Source: Enteractinococcus helveticum | GTDB taxonomy: Bacteria > Actinomycetota > Actinomycetes > Actinomycetales > Micrococcaceae | DNA: 17,930 nt | Reading direction: 5' to 3' | Assembly (NCBI RefSeq): GCF_020742345.1 | Contig: NZ_DYXC01000090.1 | Span: forward strand, 1-17,930 | Part shown: in pieces, positions 7,091-14,333 of the stretch | Position numbering within the stretch: the first letter of the stretch is position 1 | Layout: every line of letters begins with the position of its first letter | Made by a program: the position numbers and the translations under genes | The notes under the pieces: generated by a model | What the model was told of the DNA's origin: nothing | Database searches by the model: none | The model's input: the letters and a program-made list of their open reading frames with translations, nothing else

Positions 7091-7606
7091 GATGCGACCC
7101 TCTCAGTGAACAACAGCTAATCAAGTTTGAGGTAACGGTGCTCCTCGGACCGCATCTGTAGCAATCAGTCAGTTTGAATCAGTGACTTTTCAAAATTTCC
7201 TATTGACGCCATTCTACCTAAAAAATGTAGCTAAGGCTATGACGAAGATATGATTGTTTAACACTTTTATGTATAAAAATGGCTTCTATACCATTGTCAA
7301 CTATCTTTATGTTGGATTAGCCGCTTTAATGTGGATAACATGCATTTTATCTGAAGTTTTCCACATCCGTGGACAACACGGTTGCAAGAGTTCTCTGCAT
7401 CAGGTAGTAGCCCTGCATCGCTTAGTGCAGCTCATGTGCACCTGCAGTGTCGCGACTGTATTTCAATGCTGTGTTAATGACTAATAACTTTGGGTAGCTG
7501 CCCAGTCAGGGCGGTTGAGGTGGCGTGCCCAACCGGCAACGTGTTACGAGGAGCTTTAGACCGTCATCGACACTGTGTTAAAGAGGGAGTAGGCAGCATT
7601 TTGACG
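7091..7606. other. AT-rich gene-free region
   Basis: No convincing gene is seen in this stretch between the HNH start and the SPW gene's terminator. Two plus-strand reading frames (7254-7484 and 7490-7750) lack ribosome sites, and the second runs through the terminator into the SPW gene. The part about 7195-7365 is markedly AT-rich and contains the DnaA-box-like cluster. Repeated CAGT/TCAGT words near 7166-7185 form weak inverted repeats upstream of the HNH gene. Confidence 0.6.
7330..7376. promoter_or_regulatory. Cluster of three DnaA-box-like 9-mers
   Basis: TGTGGATAA (7330-7338) is the exact reverse complement of the classic DnaA box TTATCCACA. TTTTCCACA (7357-7365) fits the looser TTWTNCACA consensus. 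CGTGGACAA (7368-7376) is the reverse complement of TTGTCCACG, one base from the TTGTCCACA form preferred in high-GC actinobacteria. All three lie in an AT-rich context. No dnaA, dnaN or rep gene is present, so an origin is not claimed. Confidence 0.4.
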
Positions 7607-7645
7607 CATAAAACAAGCGGTACCCATCCGTGGGGTACCGCTTGT
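7607..7645 (-). terminator. Intrinsic terminator of the SPW-repeat gene
   Basis: Perfect 13-bp arms ACAAGCGGTACCC (7613-7625) and GGGTACCGCTTGT (7633-7645) enclose a 7-nt loop. Read on the minus strand, the stem is followed by TTTTAT, and it begins 25 nt after the stop of the gene at 7671. The plus-strand side has no T-run, so it serves the minus strand. Confidence 0.85.
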
Positions 7646-7670
7646 CCGGACTGCGAGAGCGCCTTGAACT

Positions 7671-8150
7671 TTATGCAAGTTGATATTCGTGTGGATTGGT
7701 CGCTGACCGGCCTGAGCGGTTTCGGTACGACGCAATCACGGCCAGGATGACCAATGCGGCTCCAACCATCCAGGAAGTCAACATCGCTGTACGTTCCTCT
7801 ACGTGCGCGCCAAAGAGTGCCGAGAGGAATACTAAGACGCCGAGTACCATTTTCACGAACTCAGCTAATGTGGAGGATGCCGTCGTTCCTGCCCAGAGGG
7901 ACGCGACGGTGACCAGGACTCCTAGTGTCACCCACAGTGCGGTCGGTGCACCCGGGATCCATAGATATGCCAGGGCTAGGTAGATGCCAAGTAGGACGCT
8001 CAGCCAATCCTGCCAAGCTGCCCAGCGCCGTCTGTTTCCAATGGTGGCTTCGTGGACTAACGGATGATGGATCGTGCTAGGGGAACCCGTTTTCTGCACC
8101 GGCACATTGGTTTTGGATTTTACGGGTGGATTAGCGTTTTTCTTCGCCAT
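7671..8150 (-). CDS. SPW-repeat membrane protein
   Basis: This 159-residue protein has a basic, Pro/Lys-rich cytoplasmic N terminus (1-40) and four membrane segments near 50-64, 69-86, 97-113 and 121-138. The segment beginning RRWAAWQDWLSVLLGIYLAL resembles an SPW repeat (W..W...LG.yL pattern), and a second degenerate copy starts near EFVKMVLGVLVF. SPW-repeat proteins are small actinobacterial membrane proteins of unknown function. The start is decided by the ribosome site: GGAGG lies about 8 nt before ATG 8150. The longer frame's TTG at 8165 overlaps that GGAGG and so cannot be the start. It is monocistronic, ending at a strong terminator. Confidence 0.8.
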   Translation of the reverse strand: MAKKNANPPVKSKTNVPVQKTGSPSTIHHPLVHEATIGNRRRWAAWQDWLSVLLGIYLALAYLWIPGAPTALWVTLGVLVTVASLWAGTTASSTLAEFVKMVLGVLVFLSALFGAHVEERTAMLTSWMVGAALVILAVIASYRNRSGRSATNPHEYQLA

Positions 8151-8296
8151 GAGCTTCGCCTCCAAAATCTACATAGAACATGTTTCACTGTTGGCTCTTT
8201 AAGCAATGGCGCTAGTTCTATTGTAGCCCTACTACTCCAGGGCCACCATGGACGACGTAGGCGCGCTAAGTCGATGAAACGTCAGCCGGTTGCATC

Positions 8297-8878
8297 TTAG
8301 TACCGTGGTGCGGTGGCAATATCAGGCCGGTTGTGGCGGTTGGCGATCTCGCCGAGGGCATCTTCAGCAGCAGCGGCTAAGAAGGAATTCGGATCCATGA
8401 CTAACCGCTGCAGACGGTCAATGGCCACGTCATGCTGTGGGGTAGCCGTTACGCCAATGGCTCGAGCGGCGGCCATGCGCACGTGCGGGTAGGCGTCGTC
8501 GGTGAGCAGTTCGACGAGTTTATCGACGTGGGCAAGTTCGTGGTGGCCAACGAGTTGGGCGGCAATTTCACGAACCTGCCAATCGTCGTCGTCCAAAGCA
8601 ATAATGACGGCGTCCTCGGCCTTATGATGCCAGGCGTGGAGCAGGGCTTGGCCGGCCCAGACGCGTGCCATATAGGGTTCGATGGCGTCCATGCCACCGA
8701 GCAGCTTGATGTCGGGATCGTGTTCGGCGTCGGGGGTTGTTTCCTGCGATAACAGGCGCATAGCCCAGTCGACCAGGGTCGTATAACCTAGGGTCTCAAC
8801 CGCCGTGGCAATGCGTGTCGTGACGGCTGTGGAAAAGTGATCTGGGCGGTTAGCTGAAGACGATACAGAATAGGACAT
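8297..8878 (-). CDS. HEAT-repeat domain protein
   Basis: This 193-residue soluble, acidic protein is built from paired helices. Segments near 80-105 (ALLHAWHHKAEDAVIIALDDDDWQ), 106-137 and 138-185 follow the HEAT/PBS-lyase pattern of the form 'D.dw.VR..AA..lg.h', seen as DDDDWQVREIAAQLVG, DDAYPHVRMAAARAIG and DPNSFLAAAAEDALG. Such folds are protein-binding scaffolds, and no catalytic motif is visible. ATG 8878 is preferred over GTG 8893 because CACAAT sits 6 nt upstream as a possible -10 of a leaderless mRNA. Neither start has a ribosome site. Start codons of this gene and the divergent thioesterase are only about 41 bp apart, so they share a control region. Confidence 0.78.
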   Translation of the reverse strand: MSYSVSSSANRPDHFSTAVTTRIATAVETLGYTTLVDWAMRLLSQETTPDAEHDPDIKLLGGMDAIEPYMARVWAGQALLHAWHHKAEDAVIIALDDDDWQVREIAAQLVGHHELAHVDKLVELLTDDAYPHVRMAAARAIGVTATPQHDVAIDRLQRLVMDPNSFLAAAAEDALGEIANRHNRPDIATAPRY

Positions 8879-8919
8879 GTCTCTATTGTGCACACATTGC
8901 AGGTGGTAGTTTAGGGATT
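8879..8919. promoter_or_regulatory. Compact divergent promoter region, both sides possibly leaderless
   Basis: On the plus strand TAGTTT (8907-8912) fits TAnnnT and lies 7 nt before the thioesterase ATG 8920, with a possible TTGTGC -35 at 8886-8891 (15-bp spacing). On the minus strand CACAAT (8885-8890) lies 6 nt before ATG 8878. The AGGG at 8913-8916 could instead be a weak ribosome site with short spacing. Confidence 0.4.
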
Positions 8920-9879
8920 ATGCGCTCGCGAAGTTCGATTACCCTCCACTTCCGGGCTGAAGCGTATGATCATCCTTCGGGCTACGTGGACGCCGGTACC
9001 GTTATGAGCTGGCTGGATAAGGCCGGTTATGCTGCCGCAGCCACTTGGGCGGGCTCGAATGTGCAGGCCACCTATATTGGCAACATGAAATTCGGCCACC
9101 CGGTTCCGGTGGATACCCAGATTACTGCTCAGGCGCGCCTTATTTACACGGAGAATACCGAAATACATGTTCAGGGCCGATTGACCCTGCCAGAGGTTTT
9201 GGACGTCGACGGCGAACCAACCGTGGCCACGTGGGTTGTTATGGTCTATGAGGCCGTTGATGCCAAGGGGAAACCGAAACAGGTCAAGCCGTGGGAGCCG
9301 CGCACCGACGCCGGTCATAAGCGTCGCGAGGCAGCTAAGGCTCGCTCAATTGAACATGCCCGCGGTGAAGACGCGTTGGGACAGGTGTCGTTTCCGGATC
9401 CAGCCGAAACCACCGCCGAAGTCGTGTTGCTGTGCTTTATTGCCCACGCCGCCCAAGTGACTCCCGGATTTCGACTCCAGGGTGGTACGCTGATGAACTG
9501 GCTCGATGAGGCTGCGTTTGTGTGTGCCTCGCGCTGGGCGGGTAAACAGGCGGTTGCGGTATTTGCCGGCGGGGTGCAGTTCTACCACGGGGTATACGTG
9601 GGCGACGTCGTCGAAATTGAAGCACGTATTGTCCACACCACGGAGCGTTCGATGTACCTGGTGGTGCGTGCTTGGAGTGGTAAACCTGAACAGCGCGATT
9701 TGCGTCCGGTGGCCCAATCGATTGCGATTATGGTCGTGGCCGAGGAGGGTAAGGCCGAGCCGATCCCGAGTTGGCAGCCGGCAACCGAGGCAGAAAAACT
9801 ATTGCAACACCGCACCATTGAGCTGGTGTCGATGCGAAATAAGAACGTTTATGAGTGGTCGACGGTAGAAGTACCCTGA
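8920..9879 (+). CDS. Acyl-CoA thioesterase, tandem hotdog domains
   Basis: This 319-residue protein has two hotdog (4HBT-type) domains, about 5-115 and 160-275, each with the same layout. A glycine and the helix MSWLDKAGYAAAATWAG (acid D33) or LMNWLDEAAFVCASRWAG (D196) are followed by strands ending in F..PV..gd / FYHGVYVGDVVEIEA. The paired Asp in the central helix fits the catalytic acid of YciA/BFIT-type acyl-CoA hydrolases, which cleave fatty acyl-CoA to free acid and CoA in the cytoplasm. It is the first gene of a packed operon with an ABC exporter pair 19 bp downstream, suggesting a link to acyl or lipid handling. The start ATG has either a weak AGGG site or a leaderless promoter. Confidence 0.88.
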   Translation: MRSRSSITLHFRAEAYDHPSGYVDAGTVMSWLDKAGYAAAATWAGSNVQATYIGNMKFGHPVPVDTQITAQARLIYTENTEIHVQGRLTLPEVLDVDGEPTVATWVVMVYEAVDAKGKPKQVKPWEPRTDAGHKRREAAKARSIEHARGEDALGQVSFPDPAETTAEVVLLCFIAHAAQVTPGFRLQGGTLMNWLDEAAFVCASRWAGKQAVAVFAGGVQFYHGVYVGDVVEIEARIVHTTERSMYLVVRAWSGKPEQRDLRPVAQSIAIMVVAEEGKAEPIPSWQPATEAEKLLQHRTIELVSMRNKNVYEWSTVEVP

Positions 9880-9898
9880 CCGGGTAGGAAAGACTCTT

Positions 9899-11626
9899 TT
9901 GCTCAAACTCCTGGCGCGTTTTGCACGCCCATATAGTGGTCATTTGATGGCCGTGGTCGTCCTGCAACTGGCAACAGTGGGCGCCATTTTGTTTTTACCG
10001 GCACTCAATGCCCAGATCATTGACGACGGGATTGCCACCGGTAACACCGACGTGATCTGGAAGTTGGGCGGTGTGATGCTCGCCGTGGCGCTGATCCAAT
10101 TGGCCGCATCCGTTGGTTCGGTGTGGTTCGCCGCAATTGCTTCGATGTCGATCGGACGCGATCTGCGCGCTGAAATCTTCCGACGGGTCTCGAGGTTCTC
10201 CGGTTACCAAATGTCTCAATTTGGGCCCGCAACCCTGATCACGCGCGCCACCAACGACGTCCAACAGTTGCAAATGGTCACGCTGATGGGCATGAGCCTG
10301 TTGGTGATGGCACCGATTATGGGGATCGGGGGTGTGGCCATGGCGATGCGTGAGGACGCCGGATTGTCGTGGCTGGTGTGGATCGCAGCTCCCGTGGTTA
10401 TTGTGATCATGATCTTGGCCGCGCTGAAGATGATGCCGCTGTTCCGACAAATGCAAGAGGCCATTGACGACGTCAACCACACCCTGCGCGAGCAAATCAC
10501 CGGGATGCGTGTGGTGCGGGCGTTTGTGCGCGAGGATTATGAAACCGCCCGGTTCACCAAGGCCAATCAGCACCTGACGGATCTGGCGATCGGGGTGGGT
10601 AAGATTTTCGTGCTACTGTTCCCGCTCATTTCACTGGTGCTGCACGGCGCGACTGCCGCGGTGTTGTGGTTTGGCGGGTTGCGCGTGGACGCCGGCCTGG
10701 TTGAGGTCGGCTCGCTGACGGCGTTTATGCAGTACCTATTGCAGATTTTGATGGCCGTGATGATGGCCACGATGATTTTCTTGATGATCCCGCGTGCGAT
10801 GGTTTCGGCCAAGCGCATCACCGAGGTGCTGGCCACCGAACCCGAACTGACCGAAGGCACCTTTGAGCCCGAGGACCCGGCGGGCCAGCTCGAGTTCCGC
10901 AACGTGACGTATGCGTATCCGGGGGCGGATATGCCGGTATTAGAAGACATCAACTTCAGTGCCGCGCCCGGCCAGACGGTAGGTATTATCGGCTCCACCG
11001 GGTCGGGCAAGACCACGCTGCTGAACCTCATTCCGCGACTGACCGACACCACCGCTGGTGAGGTGTTGATCGACGGTGTCCCGCTGCCCGAATACTCGCG
11101 CCAGGCCCTATCGAATATCGTGGGGATGGTGCCGCAAAAGGCCTACCTCTTTTCGGGTACGGTGGCTTCCAATATGCGATTCGGCGCACCGGATGCCACT
11201 GATGACGACGTCTGGGCTGCCCTGCAGACCGCTCAAGCCGCAGATTTTGTGTCCGTGCGAGAAACCAAGGACGACGTCGGACTGCACTCGGCCATTGCCC
11301 AGGGCGGCACGGATGTTTCCGGCGGGCAGCGCCAGCGCTTGGCCATCGGGCGTGCTCTGGCCGCAAAACCAAAGATTTACCTCTTTGACGACTCGTTTTC
11401 GGCACTGGACGCCACCACGGATGCCAAACTCCGCGCCGCGCTGGCCGACCAACTGGCCGATGCAACCATCCTGATTGTTGCCCAACGCGTGGCCACGATC
11501 CGTGACGCCGACCGCATCCTAGTGCTGGAACACGGTCGGATTGTCGGCGACGGAACCCACGACCAACTGCTGAAAACCAATACCGTGTATCAACAAATTG
11601 TTGAATCGCAGGTGGGCCATGACTGA
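9899..11626 (+). CDS. Heterodimeric ABC exporter subunit 1 (degenerate-site donor)
   Basis: This 575-residue half-transporter has six membrane helices (about 15-300) followed by an ATPase domain (about 335-575). Walker A is GSTGSGKT (365-372, K371) and the signature is the good VSGGQ (473-477). However, the Walker B pair is D497-D498, with Asp where the catalytic Glu belongs, and the switch residue is Q529 (VAQRVATI) instead of His. These substitutions mark the non-hydrolysing subunit of TM287/288-type or MdlA/MdlB-like exporters. The start is TTG 9899 with AGGAAAG 6 nt upstream. The next ATG (residue 17) would cut into the first helix. Its stop overlaps the start of subunit 2 by 8 nt. The substrate is unknown; lipids, drugs and peptides are all possible. 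Confidence 0.92.
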   Translation: MLKLLARFARPYSGHLMAVVVLQLATVGAILFLPALNAQIIDDGIATGNTDVIWKLGGVMLAVALIQLAASVGSVWFAAIASMSIGRDLRAEIFRRVSRFSGYQMSQFGPATLITRATNDVQQLQMVTLMGMSLLVMAPIMGIGGVAMAMREDAGLSWLVWIAAPVVIVIMILAALKMMPLFRQMQEAIDDVNHTLREQITGMRVVRAFVREDYETARFTKANQHLTDLAIGVGKIFVLLFPLISLVLHGATAAVLWFGGLRVDAGLVEVGSLTAFMQYLLQILMAVMMATMIFLMIPRAMVSAKRITEVLATEPELTEGTFEPEDPAGQLEFRNVTYAYPGADMPVLEDINFSAAPGQTVGIIGSTGSGKTTLLNLIPRLTDTTAGEVLIDGVPLPEYSRQALSNIVGMVPQKAYLFSGTVASNMRFGAPDATDDDVWAALQTAQAADFVSVRETKDDVGLHSAIAQGGTDVSGGQRQRLAIGRALAAKPKIYLFDDSFSALDATTDAKLRAALADQLADATILIVAQRVATIRDADRILVLEHGRIVGDGTHDQLLKTNTVYQQIVESQVGHD

Positions 11627-13424
11627 AACCACCGACGCCCCAGAGCTGCAAGAAACCGCCGATCCGGGCCGCAAACCCAAAGCGTTCTGGCCGGCCATGC
11701 GCCGGTTGGCCGCCGTCTTTGCCCCCTATAAAACCAAATTCGTCTTCGCCGTCGTCCTCACCGTCATCTCCGTTGCACTGCAAGTGTGGGCACCGCTGGT
11801 GCTGGGGGACGCCGTCAACGTGCTTTTCCACACCGAGGGTATTAACTTCGCGCTATTGGGTGAACTGATCACCCGGGTGCTGGCCATGTACGTCGTCGCG
11901 ATGGGCCTGATGTGGTGGCAGGGACGCATCCTGATCATCATCGGGGTGGAAATCACCTACCTGCTGCGCCAGGATGTGGAACGCAAACTGCACCGGGTGC
12001 CCACCAACTGGTTCGACGGCACCCAGCGTGGTGACCTGTTATCGCGCACCACCAACGACGTCGATAACATTCAAAACGCGGTGCAACAGACTGTCTCGTC
12101 CATCCTCAATGGCGTGTTGACGATCATCGGCATCACGATCATGATGTTTTCGATCTCCTGGCAGCTGGCACTGATCGCGCTGATTGCGGTGCCGATTGCC
12201 GCGGTGGTGGTGGGCATTATCGGCCAGCGGGCCCAGAAATTGTTCTCCGCCCAATGGGCCAACACCGGCAAACTCAACGGCCACATTGAAGAAGCCTTCA
12301 CCGGTCACGACGTCATCACCTTATTCAACCGGCAAGACGCGATGATTCAAGAATTTGATACCCGCAATGACGACGTCTACCAGGCCAGCTATAAGGCCCA
12401 GTTCGTGTCCGGCATGATCCACCCGATCATGCAGTGGGTGACGTATTTGGGCTATGTCGGCATCGCGGTTGTCGGCGCACTGCAGGTCTCCGCCGGGCGT
12501 CTGCCGCTGGGGTCGGTCACCGCGTTTATTCAGTACTCGCGCGAATTCAACCAGCCGTTGGGCCAGCTGGCCGGGCTGGCGAATATGATTATCTCCGCGG
12601 TCGCCTCGGCCGAACGCGTCTTCGAATTCCTCGACGCCGAAGAAGAAACCCAAGAAGACGACCAACTGCCCGAGGTCACCGGGGCCGTGGAATTCGTCAA
12701 TGTGCGTTTCGGTTACGATCAGCACGCCCCGCTGATCACCAACCTGAACCTGAAGGTTGAACCCGGCCAACTGGTGGCTATTGTTGGGCCCACCGGTGCC
12801 GGCAAGACCACCCTGGTCAACCTGCTGATGCGCTTCTACGACGTCGACGCCGGACAGATTTTGCTGGATGGCACCGATATTGCCACCGTCTCGCGGTCCG
12901 CGCTGCGTCACCCGATTGGCATGGTGTTACAAGATGCGGTGCTGTTTTCCGGCACGATCAAGCACAACATCGCCTACGGTAACCCGGATGCCACCGAGGA
13001 CCAGATCATCGCCGCCGCCCAGGCTGCACGTGCCGATCACTTCATCAATCAGCTGCCCAACGGGTACGACACCGAGGTCAGCCTGGACTCGGATGCCATC
13101 TCCACCGGGGAACGCCAGTTGCTGACCATCGCCCGGGCGTTCTTATCCAATCCGCGCCTGCTGATTCTGGACGAGGCGACGTCATCGGTGGACACCCGCA
13201 CCGAAGCACTCATCCAGGAAGCATTAGCGAAACTCCAACAGGGCCGAACCTCCTTTGTGATCGCGCACCGATTGTCCACAATTCGTGCCGCCGATGTGAT
13301 TGTGGTGATGGACGCCGGCGACGTCGTTGAACAAGGCACCCACGCCCAGTTACTTGCAGCCCGTGGAATGTACCATGACTTATACACGGCCCAAACCCAA
13401 CAGCACATTGAAGGAGGCCGGTGA
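11619..13424 (+). CDS. Heterodimeric ABC exporter subunit 2 (catalytic Glu/His present, deviant signature)
   Basis: This 601-residue half-transporter has six membrane helices (about 40-320) and an ATPase domain (about 355-600). Walker A is GPTGAGKT (390-397, K396), Walker B ends in D518-E519 with the catalytic Glu, and switch H550 is in IAHRLSTI. The signature is ISTGE (494-498) rather than LSGGQ, and the preceding X-loop reads TEVSLDSD rather than TEVGERG. Paired with subunit 1, its Walker A/B and His form the active site while its poor signature faces subunit 1's weak Walker B. ATG 11619 has GGTGGG about 3 nt upstream and overlaps the previous stop as ATGACTGA. The TTG at 11598 is upstream inside subunit 1 and unlikely. 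Confidence 0.92.
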   Translation: MTETTDAPELQETADPGRKPKAFWPAMRRLAAVFAPYKTKFVFAVVLTVISVALQVWAPLVLGDAVNVLFHTEGINFALLGELITRVLAMYVVAMGLMWWQGRILIIIGVEITYLLRQDVERKLHRVPTNWFDGTQRGDLLSRTTNDVDNIQNAVQQTVSSILNGVLTIIGITIMMFSISWQLALIALIAVPIAAVVVGIIGQRAQKLFSAQWANTGKLNGHIEEAFTGHDVITLFNRQDAMIQEFDTRNDDVYQASYKAQFVSGMIHPIMQWVTYLGYVGIAVVGALQVSAGRLPLGSVTAFIQYSREFNQPLGQLAGLANMIISAVASAERVFEFLDAEEETQEDDQLPEVTGAVEFVNVRFGYDQHAPLITNLNLKVEPGQLVAIVGPTGAGKTTLVNLLMRFYDVDAGQILLDGTDIATVSRSALRHPIGMVLQDAVLFSGTIKHNIAYGNPDATEDQIIAAAQAARADHFINQLPNGYDTEVSLDSDAISTGERQLLTIARAFLSNPRLLILDEATSSVDTRTEALIQEALAKLQQGRTSFVIAHRLSTIRAADVIVVMDAGDVVEQGTHAQLLAARGMYHDLYTAQTQQHIEGGR

Positions 13425-14332
13425 GTAACCCGACCTACGGTAGCAATCCGCACCAGAACCCGTATCCGGTTGGCTGGCCGGGACAATATCCCACCGGCTG
13501 GCCCAACACCCCGCCCGGAACCAAACGCCGGCGCGGACAAGCCGACCCCGATGACCCCACGGCATCGGATCCGGGCAAATTTCACTGGGGCGATCTGCTC
13601 GGGCTGATCGTCTACATTGGCGGGTTCCTGTTTGGCGGGATGCTGTTCGTCTTCGCGATCCCGGGTGTAACCGAATTCGGCGCGAACATGTACGGCTACG
13701 ATCCGGTAAGCTTCCAAGAGGTCTTATCCGCAGACCAGGTACCCGGCTGGTTCTTGATGTACTCCAATGTGGTGCTTTACGGAATAGCAGGGATCGTACT
13801 GCTGGCCGTCTCCTGGCGCGCATTTGCGCGTTCCTTCCGCTGGTTTGCTACCTGGTGGTGGCTCAAAGTTCTGCTGCTGCCGGTCATCTGGCTGTCAACC
13901 CTGTTCTTCACCGCGGTGGTGCTGATGGTCTCCGGCCAAGAACCTGATATCTCTGCCAACCAGCAAGCCGTACAAGAAGCCGCGGGCGAATCCAGCCTGT
14001 GGATGTCAATTCTCATCCTGGGGCTGGTGGGCCCATTCGTTGAAGAATACATTTTCCGCCACATCCTGATCGGTAAACTCTCCCGCTATATTTCCGTGTG
14101 GATCACCGTGCCGATCTCGATTATCGCCTTCACCCTGCTGCATTTCATCTCCGACCCGGAGACCACCTTTGCCAGCATGGTCCCCTATTTGTCCATGGCA
14201 ATCGCCTTTACCGCGGTGTACCTGCTGTCCAAAAAATCTTTCGCCTATGCGTGGCTGGCGCACGCGTTTAACAACGTGATGTCCGTGCTGGTCATGGAAA
14301 TCCAATTCGCAGAAATGGCCACCATTATCTGA
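13421..14332 (+). CDS. CPBP-family intramembrane metalloprotease
   Basis: This 303-residue membrane protein carries the CPBP (CAAX protease and bacteriocin-processing) motifs: EExxxR as E208-E209-R213 in EEYIFR, FxxxH as F237-H241 in FTLLH, and HxxxN as H281-N285 in HAFNN. All putative metal and catalytic residues are intact. Seven or so hydrophobic segments run from about residue 58 to 300. The first 35 residues are a Pro/Gly/Trp/Tyr-rich tail with two copies of YP(V/T)GWP. Family members cleave within membranes or confer bacteriocin self-immunity. GTG 13421 overlaps the ABC stop as GTGA, and AAGGAGG ends 3 nt upstream, an unusually tight spacing. Neighbouring exporters suggest it processes a substrate or protects against one, which is inference. 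Confidence 0.88.
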   Translation: MSNPTYGSNPHQNPYPVGWPGQYPTGWPNTPPGTKRRRGQADPDDPTASDPGKFHWGDLLGLIVYIGGFLFGGMLFVFAIPGVTEFGANMYGYDPVSFQEVLSADQVPGWFLMYSNVVLYGIAGIVLLAVSWRAFARSFRWFATWWWLKVLLLPVIWLSTLFFTAVVLMVSGQEPDISANQQAVQEAAGESSLWMSILILGLVGPFVEEYIFRHILIGKLSRYISVWITVPISIIAFTLLHFISDPETTFASMVPYLSMAIAFTAVYLLSKKSFAYAWLAHAFNNVMSVLVMEIQFAEMATII

Positions 14333-14333
14333 C

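Noticed and set aside
7195..7380. Chromosomal oriC
   Set aside because: DnaA-box-like words and AT-richness are present, but none of the usual neighbours (dnaA, dnaN, recF, gyrB, rnpA) are in the window and only three boxes are seen.
7254..7484. Plus-strand reading frame of 76 codons with a hydrophobic stretch
   Set aside because: It has no ribosome site, starts at TTG or a poorly placed ATG 7269, and runs through the DnaA-box cluster. The composition looks like translated AT-rich non-coding DNA.
7490..7750. Plus-strand reading frame of 86 codons
   Set aside because: It crosses the intrinsic terminator and enters the SPW gene antisense, and has no ribosome site or recognisable protein features.
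8181..8188. TGTTTCAC, a perfect half of a parS (ParB) site
   Set aside because: The other half (GTGAAACA) is absent, and an 8-bp half-site is expected by chance.
11028..11831. Long minus-strand reading frame (267 codons) antisense to the ABC exporter genes
   Set aside because: It is a shadow of GC-rich coding DNA: Arg/Gly/Pro-rich with no domain motif or ribosome site, and it spans the junction of two well-supported genes.
9899..13424. Bacteriocin or RiPP export locus
   Set aside because: No precursor-like small ORF with a leader and double-Gly cleavage site, no peptidase C39 domain on the ABC subunits and no modification enzymes were found.
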